A stretch of 64,000 nt of DNA from Hydractinia symbiolongicarpus (lineage: Eukaryota > Cnidaria > Hydrozoa > Anthoathecata > Hydractiniidae): NCBI RefSeq assembly GCF_029227915.1, contig NC_079885.1, positions 8,246,001 through 8,310,000 on the forward strand. Reading direction: 5' to 3'. Below, one piece after another: positions 40,301 to 51,269 of the stretch. The notes under the pieces are model-generated. The model saw nothing but the letters and a program-made list of their open reading frames with translations, made no database searches and was not told where the DNA came from. Every line of letters starts with the position of its first letter. Position 1 is the first letter of the stretch. A program made the translations under genes and the position numbers.

Positions 40301-41702
40301 AACTGTGTTTTGCAGATGTAGTGCACATTGATTGAAAATATGATGTCATATTTTTATTATTTATTATTTGATGATTTTGTTAACAAAATAAGAAAGCATT
40401 CGATTGCATTCTACCAATCGTCCCATCAGAATGTCATAGACTTAACTTCCATTAACAGAATATATCACAACCTCTACCAACTTTGTTCCCAGTACATTTA
40501 TGCTTTCTTCACTGTTAAACATTTCTGAACCCGCGTGTCATTTTTTTAACAGAGTACATGGAGCAGGGTGATTTAAATCAATATATACGTGCGAGATCTG
40601 GATCTTATCATGCAGTTGCTGGTAGTTATGGCAACTTACCTGACGGCATTGATTATAATCCTCCTGAACTTTCCTATTATAACCTTCTGCTCATCACAAG
40701 TCAGGTTGCAGAAGGCGTGCATTATCTGTCGACGAAACGATTTGTTCATAGAGATATCGCATCACGAAATATACTTGTAGGTAAAAATTTACAGGTGAAG
40801 ATATCGGATTTCGGGTTGGCTCATGATATTTATGGCTCGGACTACTACAGGTACGGAAATTACTAAGCGAGGCAAAAACTTTATTAAAGTAACTTGTTGT
40901 AGCCTTTTTACGTATAAATTCGTTATCCTGCAAAACAATCGTCATATTTTGCCGACAAAAATTTTGCCGGCGGTTGGCAGTAAATACGACACAGTCGCGT
41001 ATTATTGACATAACTTTCATCATAGAGTTGACAGTCAAAAGATGCTTCCATTAAGATGGTTATCACCAGAAGCTTTAACTTTGGGTAAATTTACCATCTA
41101 TTCAGATATTTGGGCGTTTGGCGTAACTATGTGGGAGATATTCACGTACGGAATGCAACCATTTTACGGGTGTACTAATGAAGAGGTAAGGAGACTTGGT
41201 AATTAGAAAGGTTTTTTACAACCTCGTTCTTAGGGCCTTTTTCTCTCACTAGTCCTGCTCTTATTTTTAACAAGCAGAGCGCCTATAACGCATAAAAGCG
41301 TTGGTAAGAGACAAGCTTCAAGTGAACTACTTAGAAGCCGTTCCGTCATCGTATCATAGGCATAGGAGAACCCTGGGGATAAGGTTGGAGACGAGTAAAA
41401 TTAATATTCTCATACTTTTTTAGGTCTGTCAGCGTATAAGGTGTCATAAAAATTTAGAACGACCTTACTGTTGCCCACAAAAGGTTTACGAACTTATGAA
41501 ATTGTGTTGGAAATTTGAACCGACACAACGGAAAAATTGTTCACACGTGTTCAACATAATCAAGACATGGTTGGATGATCAAGAGTCGTTTATAGGAGAG
41601 TCATGGCAACGATTACTTTTGCCTCCATTACCCGATCGTCGGCCGACGATTAAAAAGGCAAAGTTAAAATACTTAAACATTCGAACTGAGGTGACATTAT
41701 GA
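37350..41702 (+). CDS. Frizzled-domain receptor tyrosine kinase (ROR/MuSK/Trk-like), 5' end missing
   Basis: Exons: 37350-37721, 38014-38240, 38924-39264, 40093-40297, 40553-40850, 41026-41185, 41424-41702, giving 626 codons. A 31-nt exon at 37016-37046 may precede them. Exons 1-2 encode a Frizzled cysteine-rich domain ([43 protein letters not shown]). About 15 residues later comes one membrane segment ([20 protein letters not shown]). The kinase has GEGAFG, the VAVKYL lysine, [19 protein letters not shown], the DIYGSDYYR activation loop and [10 protein letters not shown]. All catalytic residues are present. The kinase is closest to ROR (LLPIRWMPPEA, SDIWSFGV, QPYYG). RORs normally have a kringle after Frizzled; none fits here, as in vertebrate MuSK. 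Wnt binding is inferred. The last three exons are duplicated at 51270-52418. Confidence 0.9.
38241..38923. other. Receptor kinase intron between Frizzled and membrane exons
   Basis: Holds a CCCTAGGGACAAGG dispersed motif (38307) and a near-perfect 25-bp hairpin (38676-38729). Confidence 0.6.
38676..38729. repeat. Near-perfect 25-bp hairpin with 4-nt loop
   Basis: Left arm 38676-38700 begins GTATCACCAATCTCTGCACT. Loop AGGA at 38701-38704. Right arm 38705-38729 is its reverse complement with one mismatch. Confidence 0.92.
39265..40092. other. Receptor kinase intron inside the glycine loop region
   Basis: Contains two CCTCGTCTTCAGGG / CGTCGTCCCCAGGGG motifs (near 39345 and 39628) of the dispersed family. 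No other feature seen. Confidence 0.45.
41218..41386. repeat. Small inverted-repeat element in the last receptor kinase intron
   Basis: CAACCTCGTTCTTAGGGCC at the left and, in reverse complement at the right, CAACCTTATCCCCAGGGTTC form imperfect inverted ends about 165 bp apart. The same core word occurs alone at other places in the window. Copy 2 of the block carries it near 51938-52105. Confidence 0.5.
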
Positions 41703-42822
41703 TGATTCAGCGATGTTTATTCCTCTGAATAATCTTTCATTATACACTTAAAAATAGAATTACACAGTTAAAATTTAATTTATTGAAATTTGTATAAATA
41801 TTCGCCCAAACATTTGTCGCTTAAACTTGTCTATTGTTTGAACCTAATCATTTGCGTGCGCAAATTAATTTATTGTTTCTAAAATTTATAGCGCGGCAGT
41901 TAGTGTATCAGGGACGGGAATTATTTGATTACTTGACGTACTTGTAGCTCGTCCCAAAGAGGCCGTTTACATGAAACCTGAACTGATCTCCAGCCGGTAA
42001 GAATAACTTCGATAGAATTGTTTACATATGAGCTTTTATCACTTCGGGTGGCAATTCACTTCGGTCAAATTGACCGTAAACACTTTACCCTGGAGTAAAA
42101 TATGGTTTTCGATCAGCGCGAATGCTTAAATGTCACGAACACAAAATATTTGCCCCTTTACGGTCCAACCCCAATTTAACCCATAGTGAATCACCCATCA
42201 TGTAAGGGGGCATTCATAGAGAGCGTACGTAAGGTATGGAGGGGAGGGTCAGGGTAACAGTATACAGGTGCGTACAAGGGGGAGACTTCACAAGTGCATA
42301 CGTACGCACTTCGACCATCTATAATTTCATTTTTTTTACAGTTTCAAAGTTTCAAAATCGTCTCCATTAATTCTGTTTAGCAAATCTTAAAATAGAAGTA
42401 GATATAATTATTTTATTTACTGGATTTAATAAAATTAGATATTTTTTGCAAGCTTTTTTTTACTAATACACCTTTCCTGAATTTATTTTCTTGATGTGCC
42501 GCAGCTCTTTCTCAACTTTTTTAAAGAAAATGAATGTAATTTTTGAAATCCTCACATAAAAATTAATAAATCGTAAAATTTTCATATTCATACATCAAAC
42601 AAACAACCTGCTACAACAGTTTTTTTAATTTTGTGCTAATTAACCTTCAACAGTACATCACCGAATCGCAGAAAATCCGAAATTATCCATTACAAAAATT
42701 GTTGAATTCAAAATTAACGATCTTCTCCACATTACGTTTTACATGAGATTATAACAAACTCATGTCAATAAAGAACAACCCGTAAGCTCAATGGTAATAA
42801 AAATTGTAGTCAATTGTAAATT
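41703..42822. other. Receptor kinase 3' flank, no further gene
   Basis: Contains the 3' UTR of the receptor kinase. A GC-richer stretch at 42207-42318 has GCGTACGTA / TACGTACGC words in opposite orientation, a possible decayed inverted-repeat element that is also present in copy 2. Confidence 0.4.
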
Positions 42823-43101
42823 TTAGGTAACAGTCACCAATGAACAGGACCGCAACGAGATGCTATTGGCCATATTTTTTGTTGCAAATGCTTGCTTCAG
42901 GAAGGGTATTGTCCCATAACCTAAAACAGCAGTAATTGTCAATTTGACGGTATTTTTGATCCAAACAACCATGCTGTGAAGGGTCTTTAGGTTATACTTC
43001 TTTGGTCCCTCTGCTTTAAAGGTTGTTCTGGATATCTGATGTTTTCGTATTGCCACAAATATAATGTTAAAAAGCGAAAAAGAAGCTATGGAAACAAGCA
43101 A
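42823..43101 (-). CDS. Hypothetical small membrane protein or exon, copy 1
   Basis: The open frame probably extends upstream to about 43142 (DDNCSCTESEKRSL before the listed start). It has one hydrophobic segment (SFSLFNIIFVAI) followed by RKHQISRTTFKAEGPKK and a second weakly hydrophobic stretch (LTITAVLGYGTIPF). No family was recognised. It lies on the same strand 0.26 kb after the NPRL2 stop. The copy 2 version (54185-54478) has a one-base T insertion that changes its last residues. Low confidence that it is translated. Confidence 0.25.
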   Translation of the reverse strand: MLVSIASFSLFNIIFVAIRKHQISRTTFKAEGPKKYNLKTLHSMVVWIKNTVKLTITAVLGYGTIPFLKQAFATKNMANSISLRSCSLVTVT

Positions 43102-43397
43102 AGTGTAAAGGGACCTTTTCTCAGACTCCGTGCAGGAACAATTATCATCTTTTCAAATATTAGCACTTCACATAAAAATACAATCGATTTCACATCAAGG
43201 TGTACACTTTAAGAAAAAAAGACAAAAGTACAATCTGGATTTTTTTTAAAATATTACGTTCTACAGGCTGACTGCCTGTTCAGAAAAAATTGGTTGGCAA
43301 CAGTGAACATACGGAAAAACATTTTCTTATTAAAAGAATCCGCAAAAACATAAAAGAAATCGAAGTAACATCTCATCTAAAAGTCACTTAAAAAATT

Positions 43398-45318
43398 TTA
43401 CTTCCATATATGGACAACGTAAGGATCGTTCTCAGTCTTCTTATCAATATCTTCGTACTGTAGTGTCTCTCCTGCATCCGCAGCTTTGCAACATATCTCC
43501 GCGTAGTTATAGTGGCCATTCAGCTATCTTGATCCGCTAACCCACTTGCAGTAGTTATAATCGGAGGTAAGCAAAACAGGGTATTTATTCAGCTTATGAA
43601 TAAATCTTTTAATCAAACCATATTGGATGAGTTTTACTTCGTTTATGCCAAGCGACGTCGGATCATGACGACTACATAAAGCGTTAACCGAAATGCCAGG
43701 TCCAAAAGCACAGTATAACATAAACACATCACGAAAGTTCGGCAACTCATTCTTGTTTCTTGCCACGTAAGATACACATTCCTCTTGCATGTCTTCGTCG
43801 TTTGGAAGTATATTAATCTCTGGTTTAATAGCGTACATATTGGAATACAAAAAAACCGGCATCAAAGCAACAACGCCATGGAAAACCAAAGTTTGAATTG
43901 CCGAACGCACAAGACCAAGATCGACATCAGCGAGAGACGAGATTTTTTGGACATGATTCAAGCCGTCAATGTAAGGCATCACATGTTGTGCAGTTAGGTC
44001 CCAATGTTGAGACTCTACGGCTTTCTTGCTCCACGAAAAAATAGGCACTTGATGATCCAGAACAACGGGCGGCTCTTTGGGTAGCTTAACTACTTTTAGA
44101 TAAATCGTGTTGCAACTATCAATGGGTATGTTACACTCTCCAGTACAACTGAAAATATAAGTTACGAATATACAATTTTGTGCCACTAACATAGTGTCCA
44201 CTCAACCATCCCGATTTTTGTAACTAAAATTCCTGACATTTTTCTAATGTTTTCAGATAATTTAACTCAGTATTAAGCTAGGATTACCTAAAACAATGTA
44301 AGTTTAACACACGGATATGGATGAAACAGTCTGTAAATATTGATCTGAATTTCAACCCTTGCCAATTTTTTCAAAAATAAAAATAGTTCTACTTGACCCT
44401 TTAAACCTATAATTCATGACAATTTCCTGATACATCAAAAAATTGCTGATTTTCTGACTCTTCTAACACCCTGAACAAAGGTTTACCTCAAACACATAAC
44501 GACATTTCTAGAAAAATAATATCCTGATTTCACTAGGCGAAACACTAGAATCGGTAACTGAAAACACCATCGTTAATGATGAAAATTTCTAAATTCTGAT
44601 GCGAATGATATATAAAAAGTAGAAAAGACAAAAAAAAGGGTACGAAAAACAAATTAAAAAAGTATATTGATTTATATTTAAAATTCTTAAAAGTTCTCGT
44701 TGTAGATTTTTAACATCGCTATGTTTTTTTCTAACCACATTATGTTTTATTCGAATTTCTTGGATAAATCTCTCACCATCCTATCTCCTAGTATATTTGT
44801 GCATGGATCAAATTATTTTATCATGTGTTTGAAATTTCCAGTTCCTACAATATATCTACAGCTGGTGGCTTAATATTAAAACAAAAGATTAACAAAAATT
44901 TGCAGTACCTGAGATCACATAAAATTTTCTTGAGCATATCAGGTATGTTGCTTTTCGTTTTCTCTTCTGACAAATATGAAATCTCTAATTCCAACGTTTT
45001 CAAGTAACCAGCAAGCTTCTTAACAACTGGTTCATATTCTTTAACTTGATCTTCTTCATTGAACACGAACACAGTATTGAAAAGCAATGCATTCCTGTTA
45101 TATTTTTTGTCTTCGATGATCACAGGGAATCCCATGAAGTTATACCCAAACGCCTTCAAACTGATCAATCTACTTTGGAGCTGTGGTTTTGTGATAATGT
45201 ACGGGGCAATACTATCCATTTGTCCTTTGGAAATATAGTCTTCAGGAGCCTGGTAAGCAATTTGAGGCCCCAAGTGTGGATCAAACTCGCAAAACATAAC
45301 ACACTTTAACTTTGACAT
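43398..45318 (-). pseudogene. NPRL2: NPRL2, copy 1, with a premature TAG near the 3' end
   Basis: Exons 45318-44909 and 44148-43398 (minus) encode a close match to NPRL2. The first exon is the longin-like domain (CEFDPHLGPQIAYQAPEDY, YIITKPQLQ, KKYNRNALLFN), with Arg75 at the position of the human Arg78 arginine finger. The second carries WDLTAQHVMPYIDGLNHVQK, LNKYPVLLTSDYNYCKW and ends DPYVVHIWK. Family knowledge: NPRL2 with NPRL3 and DEPDC5 forms GATOR1, the GTPase-activating complex for RagA/B that restrains mTORC1 at lysosomes. At 43524-43526 a TAG replaces the Trp codon 345 of a 386-residue protein, removing the last 42 residues. Copy 2 has TGG there. The remaining frame is intact, so the mutation is young, or this is one allele or a base error. 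Confidence 0.88.
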
Positions 45319-45372
45319 CTCTTTCACAAAGTCAAAAAAATAATGCAAAAAAAAATTATATAAATTTCTGTT
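45319..45372 (-). promoter_or_regulatory. 54-bp POLR2L-NPRL2 spacer with acceptor-like sequence
   Basis: Read on the minus strand it begins AACAGAAATTTATATAATTT, right after the POLR2L stop. T runs follow, and it ends in GTGAAAGAG directly before the NPRL2 ATG. It contains no AATAAA or ATTAAA. It is too short for a normal 3' UTR, terminator and promoter, which fits a two-gene transcript resolved by trans-splicing. Confidence 0.5.
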
Positions 45373-45612
<240 letters not shown>

Positions 45613-46366
45613 CTATTAACACAGCAGCATGAAAAACGAACTATTAGAAAAAAGAAGAAGAAATTAAAGTAAAAAAGCCTTATTATGCCTATTTTTTTGC
45701 ACATGTATTCTTGGAGAGAGGGGCTGGGAAATGGAGGCACTAGTACCTGTGGCTAAAATAAGCTCTGGAACTGCAATGTTTTTGAATTGAAATTTATCAC
45801 AATGAAATAATGATGAACAACTCAATACTATGGTCGGAAAATTCTAAAATCCTGATCCTGATAATACGAAAACTCTGGTCTGCATAATACACACCTGCTG
45901 GTATGAATCATTGGTTATGCAACAACAGTTTTTAGCATATTAAATTATTATAGTATTAAATATAAAAAACACTATTCTCTTAACTGTCTGAACAAATTAA
46001 AAAAAAACACCCATGACAAAGAATAGTGGTAAATTTCAGGAAATTAAAATCTTCCTTTAAATCTTTTTAAAATCAGAAACAATAAGAAAACTCACAAAAT
46101 TTCAACATTAAATCTTGTGGACGGATCCAAGACGCTGTTGGCACTATGTAACCTAATGTTTAATAAGGTTAAAAGAACTAAATATTGGCCACACAAAATA
46201 TTGCAGAATTAGATTAAAGTTTAATAGTCAAGAAAATTTGAAAAAGGCATATATTTTAGGAATTTCGAAACAAGGATCTTCGCACAGCTATTGCTTCCTC
46301 GCTAAAATCCGTATTCAGGCTTGCCATTTATATTTTAAATGAAGATCAGGCTATTCCTGGCTTTTT

Positions 46367-46657
46367 TTAAGATAAAACACCAATTTTCAATTTAGGTTTC
46401 AAGTACAATAAACAATAAATCTCTTTGCATAATAACCATATTTTGTCTGGAAAATCACTACTTTTTACGGGTATATAAAATATATATGATGGAGCTGGAT
46501 GCTTAGAAGTGTCAGTGAATTCTAGGTTGACTCTTTGGATACATTCACCACTAGTGAACTCGACACAAAAAAACATATTCCTAAAATATACTATGTTCTG
46601 TGTACACTCTGGCATATAAACTGCTTCAAGAAGACTTTTTTTATCACAGTGAGTCAA
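46367..46657 (-). CDS. Unrecognised ORF upstream of POLR2L, copy 1
   Basis: A 96-codon frame containing NMFFCVEFTSGECIQRVNLE and ending PKLKIGVLS. A splice-acceptor-like ATATTTTAG precedes the conserved part, so it could be a terminal exon. No domain was recognised. The copy 2 counterpart (57731-57979) keeps 82 codons with two residue changes but has an indel upstream. It may be non-coding. Confidence 0.2.
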   Translation of the reverse strand: MTHCDKKSLLEAVYMPECTQNIVYFRNMFFCVEFTSGECIQRVNLEFTDTSKHPAPSYIFYIPVKSSDFPDKIWLLCKEIYCLLYLKPKLKIGVLS

Positions 46658-48329
46658 ACTGAAAAGGTTTCTTAAAAAAAGAAACTAGTATTTATATTTA
46701 AAAGACGAAAAAAAAACATTATTTTATAATTCTTACGTATTATTTACGTTCTTCAACATGATTAACACTCTATCTCTATCTCTAACTCTATCTGCAGCGC
46801 TTAAAATAAATATTTGACTATTGCAGGTCATACTGACCGTCGGAGATCCAAAATGGCCGGTCAAATTGAATTTTTCGGCGGTCAAAAATATATGTAATCC
46901 CTTGCGTAACGGTTTTAATCACGAAATTTGATTTTTATTCCACTCTGACGTTTTAAATTATTCTTACGCCTCCCAGATGAAGTACAAGTCCCATTGACCT
47001 ACCTTTCCGTTGGTGTACTTCGTTAAGTAAATAGCGCTGTATCTGTTAAGGCTTTTGTCTCACAAACCAAACTAGAAACCATACAGTTAATGGTTTGTTA
47101 TTTAGAATAGAATAAAGTCAAAATGAATACCTAACCCACGATTTGATAATTCTGAACCATAGTAAATAAATGGGTTAGACAATTGCTTTGTCAACCCACA
47201 GAAAGAAGGTTACAGCTGGCTATATGACACCGCAGCCCAAAAATTTGTAATTATTAGTTAGTAATATTTCTCGTTTTAAGTGATCTCTCGAACTCCTTAT
47301 GTTAGGAGTCACTAGGCAATCCATGATTTAGGTGAGGTTGTTTCCTTTTTAGATTCAAGGTGCATAAAAATACAGAAGAATCACATATATATTCAAAATG
47401 ACGGACACACATGCAAATAGATAATTACAAGATGCAGTGAATGTACTGTAATTGTTTATGTTTATCGTCAGCTGTTGTGGTATTCAAATTCCCAAGAAAT
47501 CATGACTCTAACCTACATATGTTAGCAAGTAAGTCAACACAAATTTTGCTGTTTGAATTATTAAAATAATGAGGGATACAATTTAATGATTACGATTGCT
47601 AGTTGAGATTCACAACTAAAAAAAATGAAATTTAAGGTGATTATAAATTTGATCTTAAATAACTTGATATTGACAATATTAATTTAAAAACTACTAAATC
47701 CATTATTTACAGATGCACTATAGAAATGACAAGCTTTATTTTTAACTATATATAATAGTTGATCACAGTTATTTAACCCGCAGTTATATTGTGATGCAAG
47801 AAAAGTATTTAGATTTCTTTATGAATTTTAACAAAATATTATACCAATGATAGTTTGTATTGGTAGTGTTTCCACGATCTAGTTTGTTCATTCTCCTTTA
47901 TATGGATTTGTTTTTATTTTTATTATTTACACAAACTACAATTTAAAACTGGCAAAGTTGGTTTAGCAAACTACTTAAAATAGAAAAAACCTGAATGCTT
48001 TATTCTATTTTTTATGTTTCTTTCCTACATGTTAATAACAATTGAAGTATTTCCCGATATTGTTTTGAAAAATTACAGAAAAAATCTATTTTGGCTTTAT
48101 TATTTTGGCCAGCTTGTGGTCTTTGATTACCTTGATACATAACTTTTTCTGCAGAATTAAGTCGGGTAAATTATACATAGTATATAAATAAAATTTCATG
48201 AGATGAGAACAGCTTTAAAAATCATTCTGTATTCTAATGTGCACGTGTGCATTACGTAAAAAATCATGTCTTAGACGATAATGATTCAACATGTGGGAAG
48301 AAAGTTTGTTTTACACTATTAAAATGAAA
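46658..48329. other. Rest of duplicated block copy 1, no gene seen
   Basis: AT-rich sequence matching 57980-59607. No coding region was recognised. Confidence 0.5.
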
Positions 48330-49330
48330 ACATTGCTCTAGGTTTTTCAAAAAGAATCAAAACCAGACCATAGAAAGGAAAAACATCACCATAGATTATT
48401 TAAAAACAGTTAAAACGGGATGCTAAAAAGCAAAAACATCGTCTAAGATCTATCATGGTGTGTTTAAAACAAAAATAATTTGCTTGTTTCTTTAAATCTA
48501 AATGATTGTGTTAATTTATTTCTGACATGGAAAAACCAACTAGTTTCAGTACACTTTTTGTTAAGTTTTTTATAGTCAAATAGTTTGAACTCAAGACTTT
48601 CAAGCTTTTCCAGGTCTGACAAACATTCTTAAAAGATCTGTGTAAGGAGTGAAGCAAAGAGATCTTGACAGTTTAGAAAGGGATAATATGTGAATAATTA
48701 GGTGAATTTAGACATCAGTTTGAGAGACCAGACGGGCAAAGCAAGTTAGTTATTAAAGGGATGTTATTGAGGTTAGAAGGTTGAATTGTTTGAGGTACTT
48801 TAAATGCAGATAAATATATTTCACCACATATTCTGTTTTTCACAATTTTCAAAAGATTGGTTTTACTGCTTCTCCTTTTCCCATTGAGTACAAAGTAAAG
48901 TTTCATAGTAATACATTTCATTGGAAACATATATAATCTGTTTACAAATAAAGACAAATGTTAATGCAGAACAACTTTGTCCATACCAAATAGGACAGTT
49001 GTCATATACTACCTCCTCACCAAGAAATTTGTTTCCTGGTTTATTAAATCCAAAAGATAACAAAGTATTTGAAAAAAAATGTTAAATGTAATTCATATAA
49101 ATATTTAAAGGATGGAACATTAAGAAGTAGCAGAAATAACAAAAAAACTTTCACTTTGAACCTGATGGATTTTGCTTTGTGTAATTTTGGAGAAAACCGT
49201 GAATGCAGGATCAAATGCAATTTTCCCTGACCATAAAAAGCCACTGCCAATCCAAAGCCAATGCTTTTTTCCTTCATTTAATAAAATGCATGTAATAAAG
49301 ATCGCAAAGTTCATGATAGTAACGCTGTTA
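48330..49330. other. Unique spacer between duplicated blocks, left part
   Basis: No coding region or repeat recognised beyond A/T runs. Confidence 0.45.
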
Positions 49331-49487
49331 TATGGAGTTATATGTGGGACAATATTTGTGTATGGTTTTCGTCGCATCGTAATACTTTTCGTCGTGTCGT
49401 ATCTTTCTTTATGGTGTGGTTTTCTTCACAACGTAATGGTTTTCGTTATGGCGTATTGCTTTTGTTGTTTTGATCTCATGTTTCATC

Positions 49488-49800
49488 ACAAGGGTGCTGA
49501 TAAGCCGCATACGCCGTAAAAAGTGCGTATGTTTTCAGGCAAGTTCAGCATTTTGAAAAAAATTCAGGTATTTGCCCGAAAAAACCCACATAGTCCCAAA
49601 CAATACCCGGAAAAAAAAGATTCACCACAATTGATTCTCGAAGAATTATTTAAAAAAGTATAAAAATTAAAATGAAATTACTATGTGGTAGAGAAGTTCA
49701 GGAAAGTGCGGGCGGTTTCGGCAGACAACCGTCAATTTAATTCGAAAAGTTGCCTGAACTCGCCCGTATATACACGTTTGCAGCTTATCGGCACCCTCTT
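49488..49800 (+). mobile_element. MITE family 1, copy C, nested
   Basis: 313 bp, with ends ACAAGGGTGCTGATAAGC and, in reverse complement, AAGAGGGTGCCGATAAGC. Flanked by the 8-bp direct repeat GTTTCATC (49480-49487 and 49801-49808). It interrupts the left arm of the larger inverted-repeat element, so it is the younger insertion. Confidence 0.9.
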
Positions 49801-50097
49801 GTTTCATCTTGTTGTATGTCACTTCGTGGGGTATTTTACTTTGTGCTGAAATAGTTATGCTTTTTTTACACAGAATTACTAATTTCGTGAATCTTTTACA
49901 CAATATATCTCACTTTCCTTCTCGAGTGGCTTTGGTCTTTCTACTGGGTAGAGCTAAATATTATTTTTGTCATTTTTTTAATAGATTTAGCTAGCTATAC
50001 ATTTTTAGCATGCTATATGTACACTGTATAATATATTATCTATTTTGTAGTTTAAATGGATTCTGATGAAAATATCAAAAATCAAGTAAACTAACCA

Positions 50098-50214
50098 TCT
50101 ATATTATAATGCTCGTATAAAAATGGTAGCTTAGCTGCGCAATAGCAAGAAGCACGCAATGCGGTGTAAAAAGGACGGGCGAACCCGTGGATTTTCCACG
50201 GACTAACGACTAGT
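50098..50214 (+). mobile_element. Helitron-like non-autonomous fragment
   Basis: Begins A|TCTATATTATAATGCTCG. Near the end is a GC-rich hairpin (CCGTGGA TTT TCCACGG) followed by ACTAACGA and the terminal CTAGT, which fits CTRRT. Length 117 bp. The base after CTAGT is A rather than the T expected for an AT target, so the call is tentative. Confidence 0.45.
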
Positions 50215-50638
50215 ATAAACATAAATTATTACATCAAACTCTAACACAACACATAATATTCCTTCATAATTACAAATGTAAAACTAACTTAAAAATATAA
50301 TATAATTTTTAGCACTAAACTAAAGATCTTGTTTATTTAACCACACTTTATTCATGTGACCTGGATTTCTTGTAAGCGCTACACGAATTTAGTAATTTCG
50401 TGTTAAAAAAGCATAAAAATTTTTCACTACAAAGTAAAATACGCCACAAAGTGAAATACGGCACGAAGTGAAATATGCTACAAAGTAAAACATGCTGACA
50501 AACACAAATACGACAAAAACCACAGAAAAAGATACAACGTGACAAAAACCACACCACAAAGAAAGATACAACACGAAGAAAAGTATTTACGACAAGACAA
50601 AAACCATACCCAAATATTGTCCCATATATAACTCCATA

Positions 50639-51166
50639 CTGTAGGACCATGATGTAAAGGGGGATTTTCACGAAACAAAATGGAGGGCGAATTCTTCGGC
50701 AAAAATATCTGAGCATGTGCAGTTTTATTTGTTTTCATTCTGCTTCAAGAAACTTGCTTTGCTGAAAAGTAGAAATAGTTTCTACTTTTTAAGGGACAAA
50801 TATTTCAACGTGAACCAATCAGAACACAATATTCAGTTTTTATTCTTATTTATTTTTTTTACGATTGTTTTACAAGGATAGCCATAGAAACACTCATTAC
50901 CGGAAAGAATACAAAATAACTGTCTTTTTAATACTAAAAAGAGTGCTTACATCCAGTAATTTAAATTGGCTACATATTTCTTGTTTCACATGAGAATCAA
51001 AAAAATATTTTGCAGCTATAATTCGCTATTCACAATTCGCTCTGTGAAAATTCCCCTTGGCGTTACCAATAGATCATGATGTTCAAAATGCTCAAAAAAA
51101 TTGTGATCTTGACAGCATCGTTGACCGTGCACATCGCGCATGATACATGGTCCACAATATTGGACA
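50639..51166. other. Spacer before the inserted block, nothing recognised
   Basis: AT-rich, with no gene or repeat seen. Confidence 0.4.
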
Positions 51167-51212
51167 CGGCTGTTTCGCTACAGTCAAACCGCGGACAAAA
51201 TTGAAATGGCTT
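51167..51212 (+). repeat. 46-bp direct repeat flanking duplicated block copy 2, left
   Basis: Identical to 59609-59654 over 46 bp; begins CGGCTGTTTCGCTACAG and ends TGAAATGGCTT. It brackets copy 2 of the block like a long target-site duplication. Confidence 0.95.
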
Positions 51213-51269
51213 CACTGAAATTCCTTCACTGTTAAACATTTCTGAACCCGCGTGTCATTTTTTTAACAG

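Larger units (their letters stand above)
49331..50638. mobile_element. Large inverted-repeat (foldback-like) element with a nested MITE
   Basis: The left arm (49331-49479 plus 49809-49890) is the reverse complement of the right arm (50383-50638). The outer ends share TATGGAGTTATATNTGGGAC and then GGTTTTNGTC...GTAATACTTTTC; the inner parts share TTCACTTCGTG, ATTTTACTTTGT and AATTACTAANTTCGTG. Each arm is itself made of ~20-bp TTTTCGTN...GTAAT-type subrepeats. The left arm is split by MITE copy C. Long minus-strand ORFs here are repeat artefacts. Confidence 0.75.

Noticed and set aside
43785-43997. Plus-strand ORF inside NPRL2 (and its twin at 55103-55315)
   Set aside because: Antisense shadow of the NPRL2 second exon.
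50348-50738. Three overlapping minus ORFs of 61-122 codons rich in Phe, Cys and Val
   Set aside because: They fall in the ~20-bp subrepeats of an inverted-repeat arm; open frames come from the repeat period, not coding.
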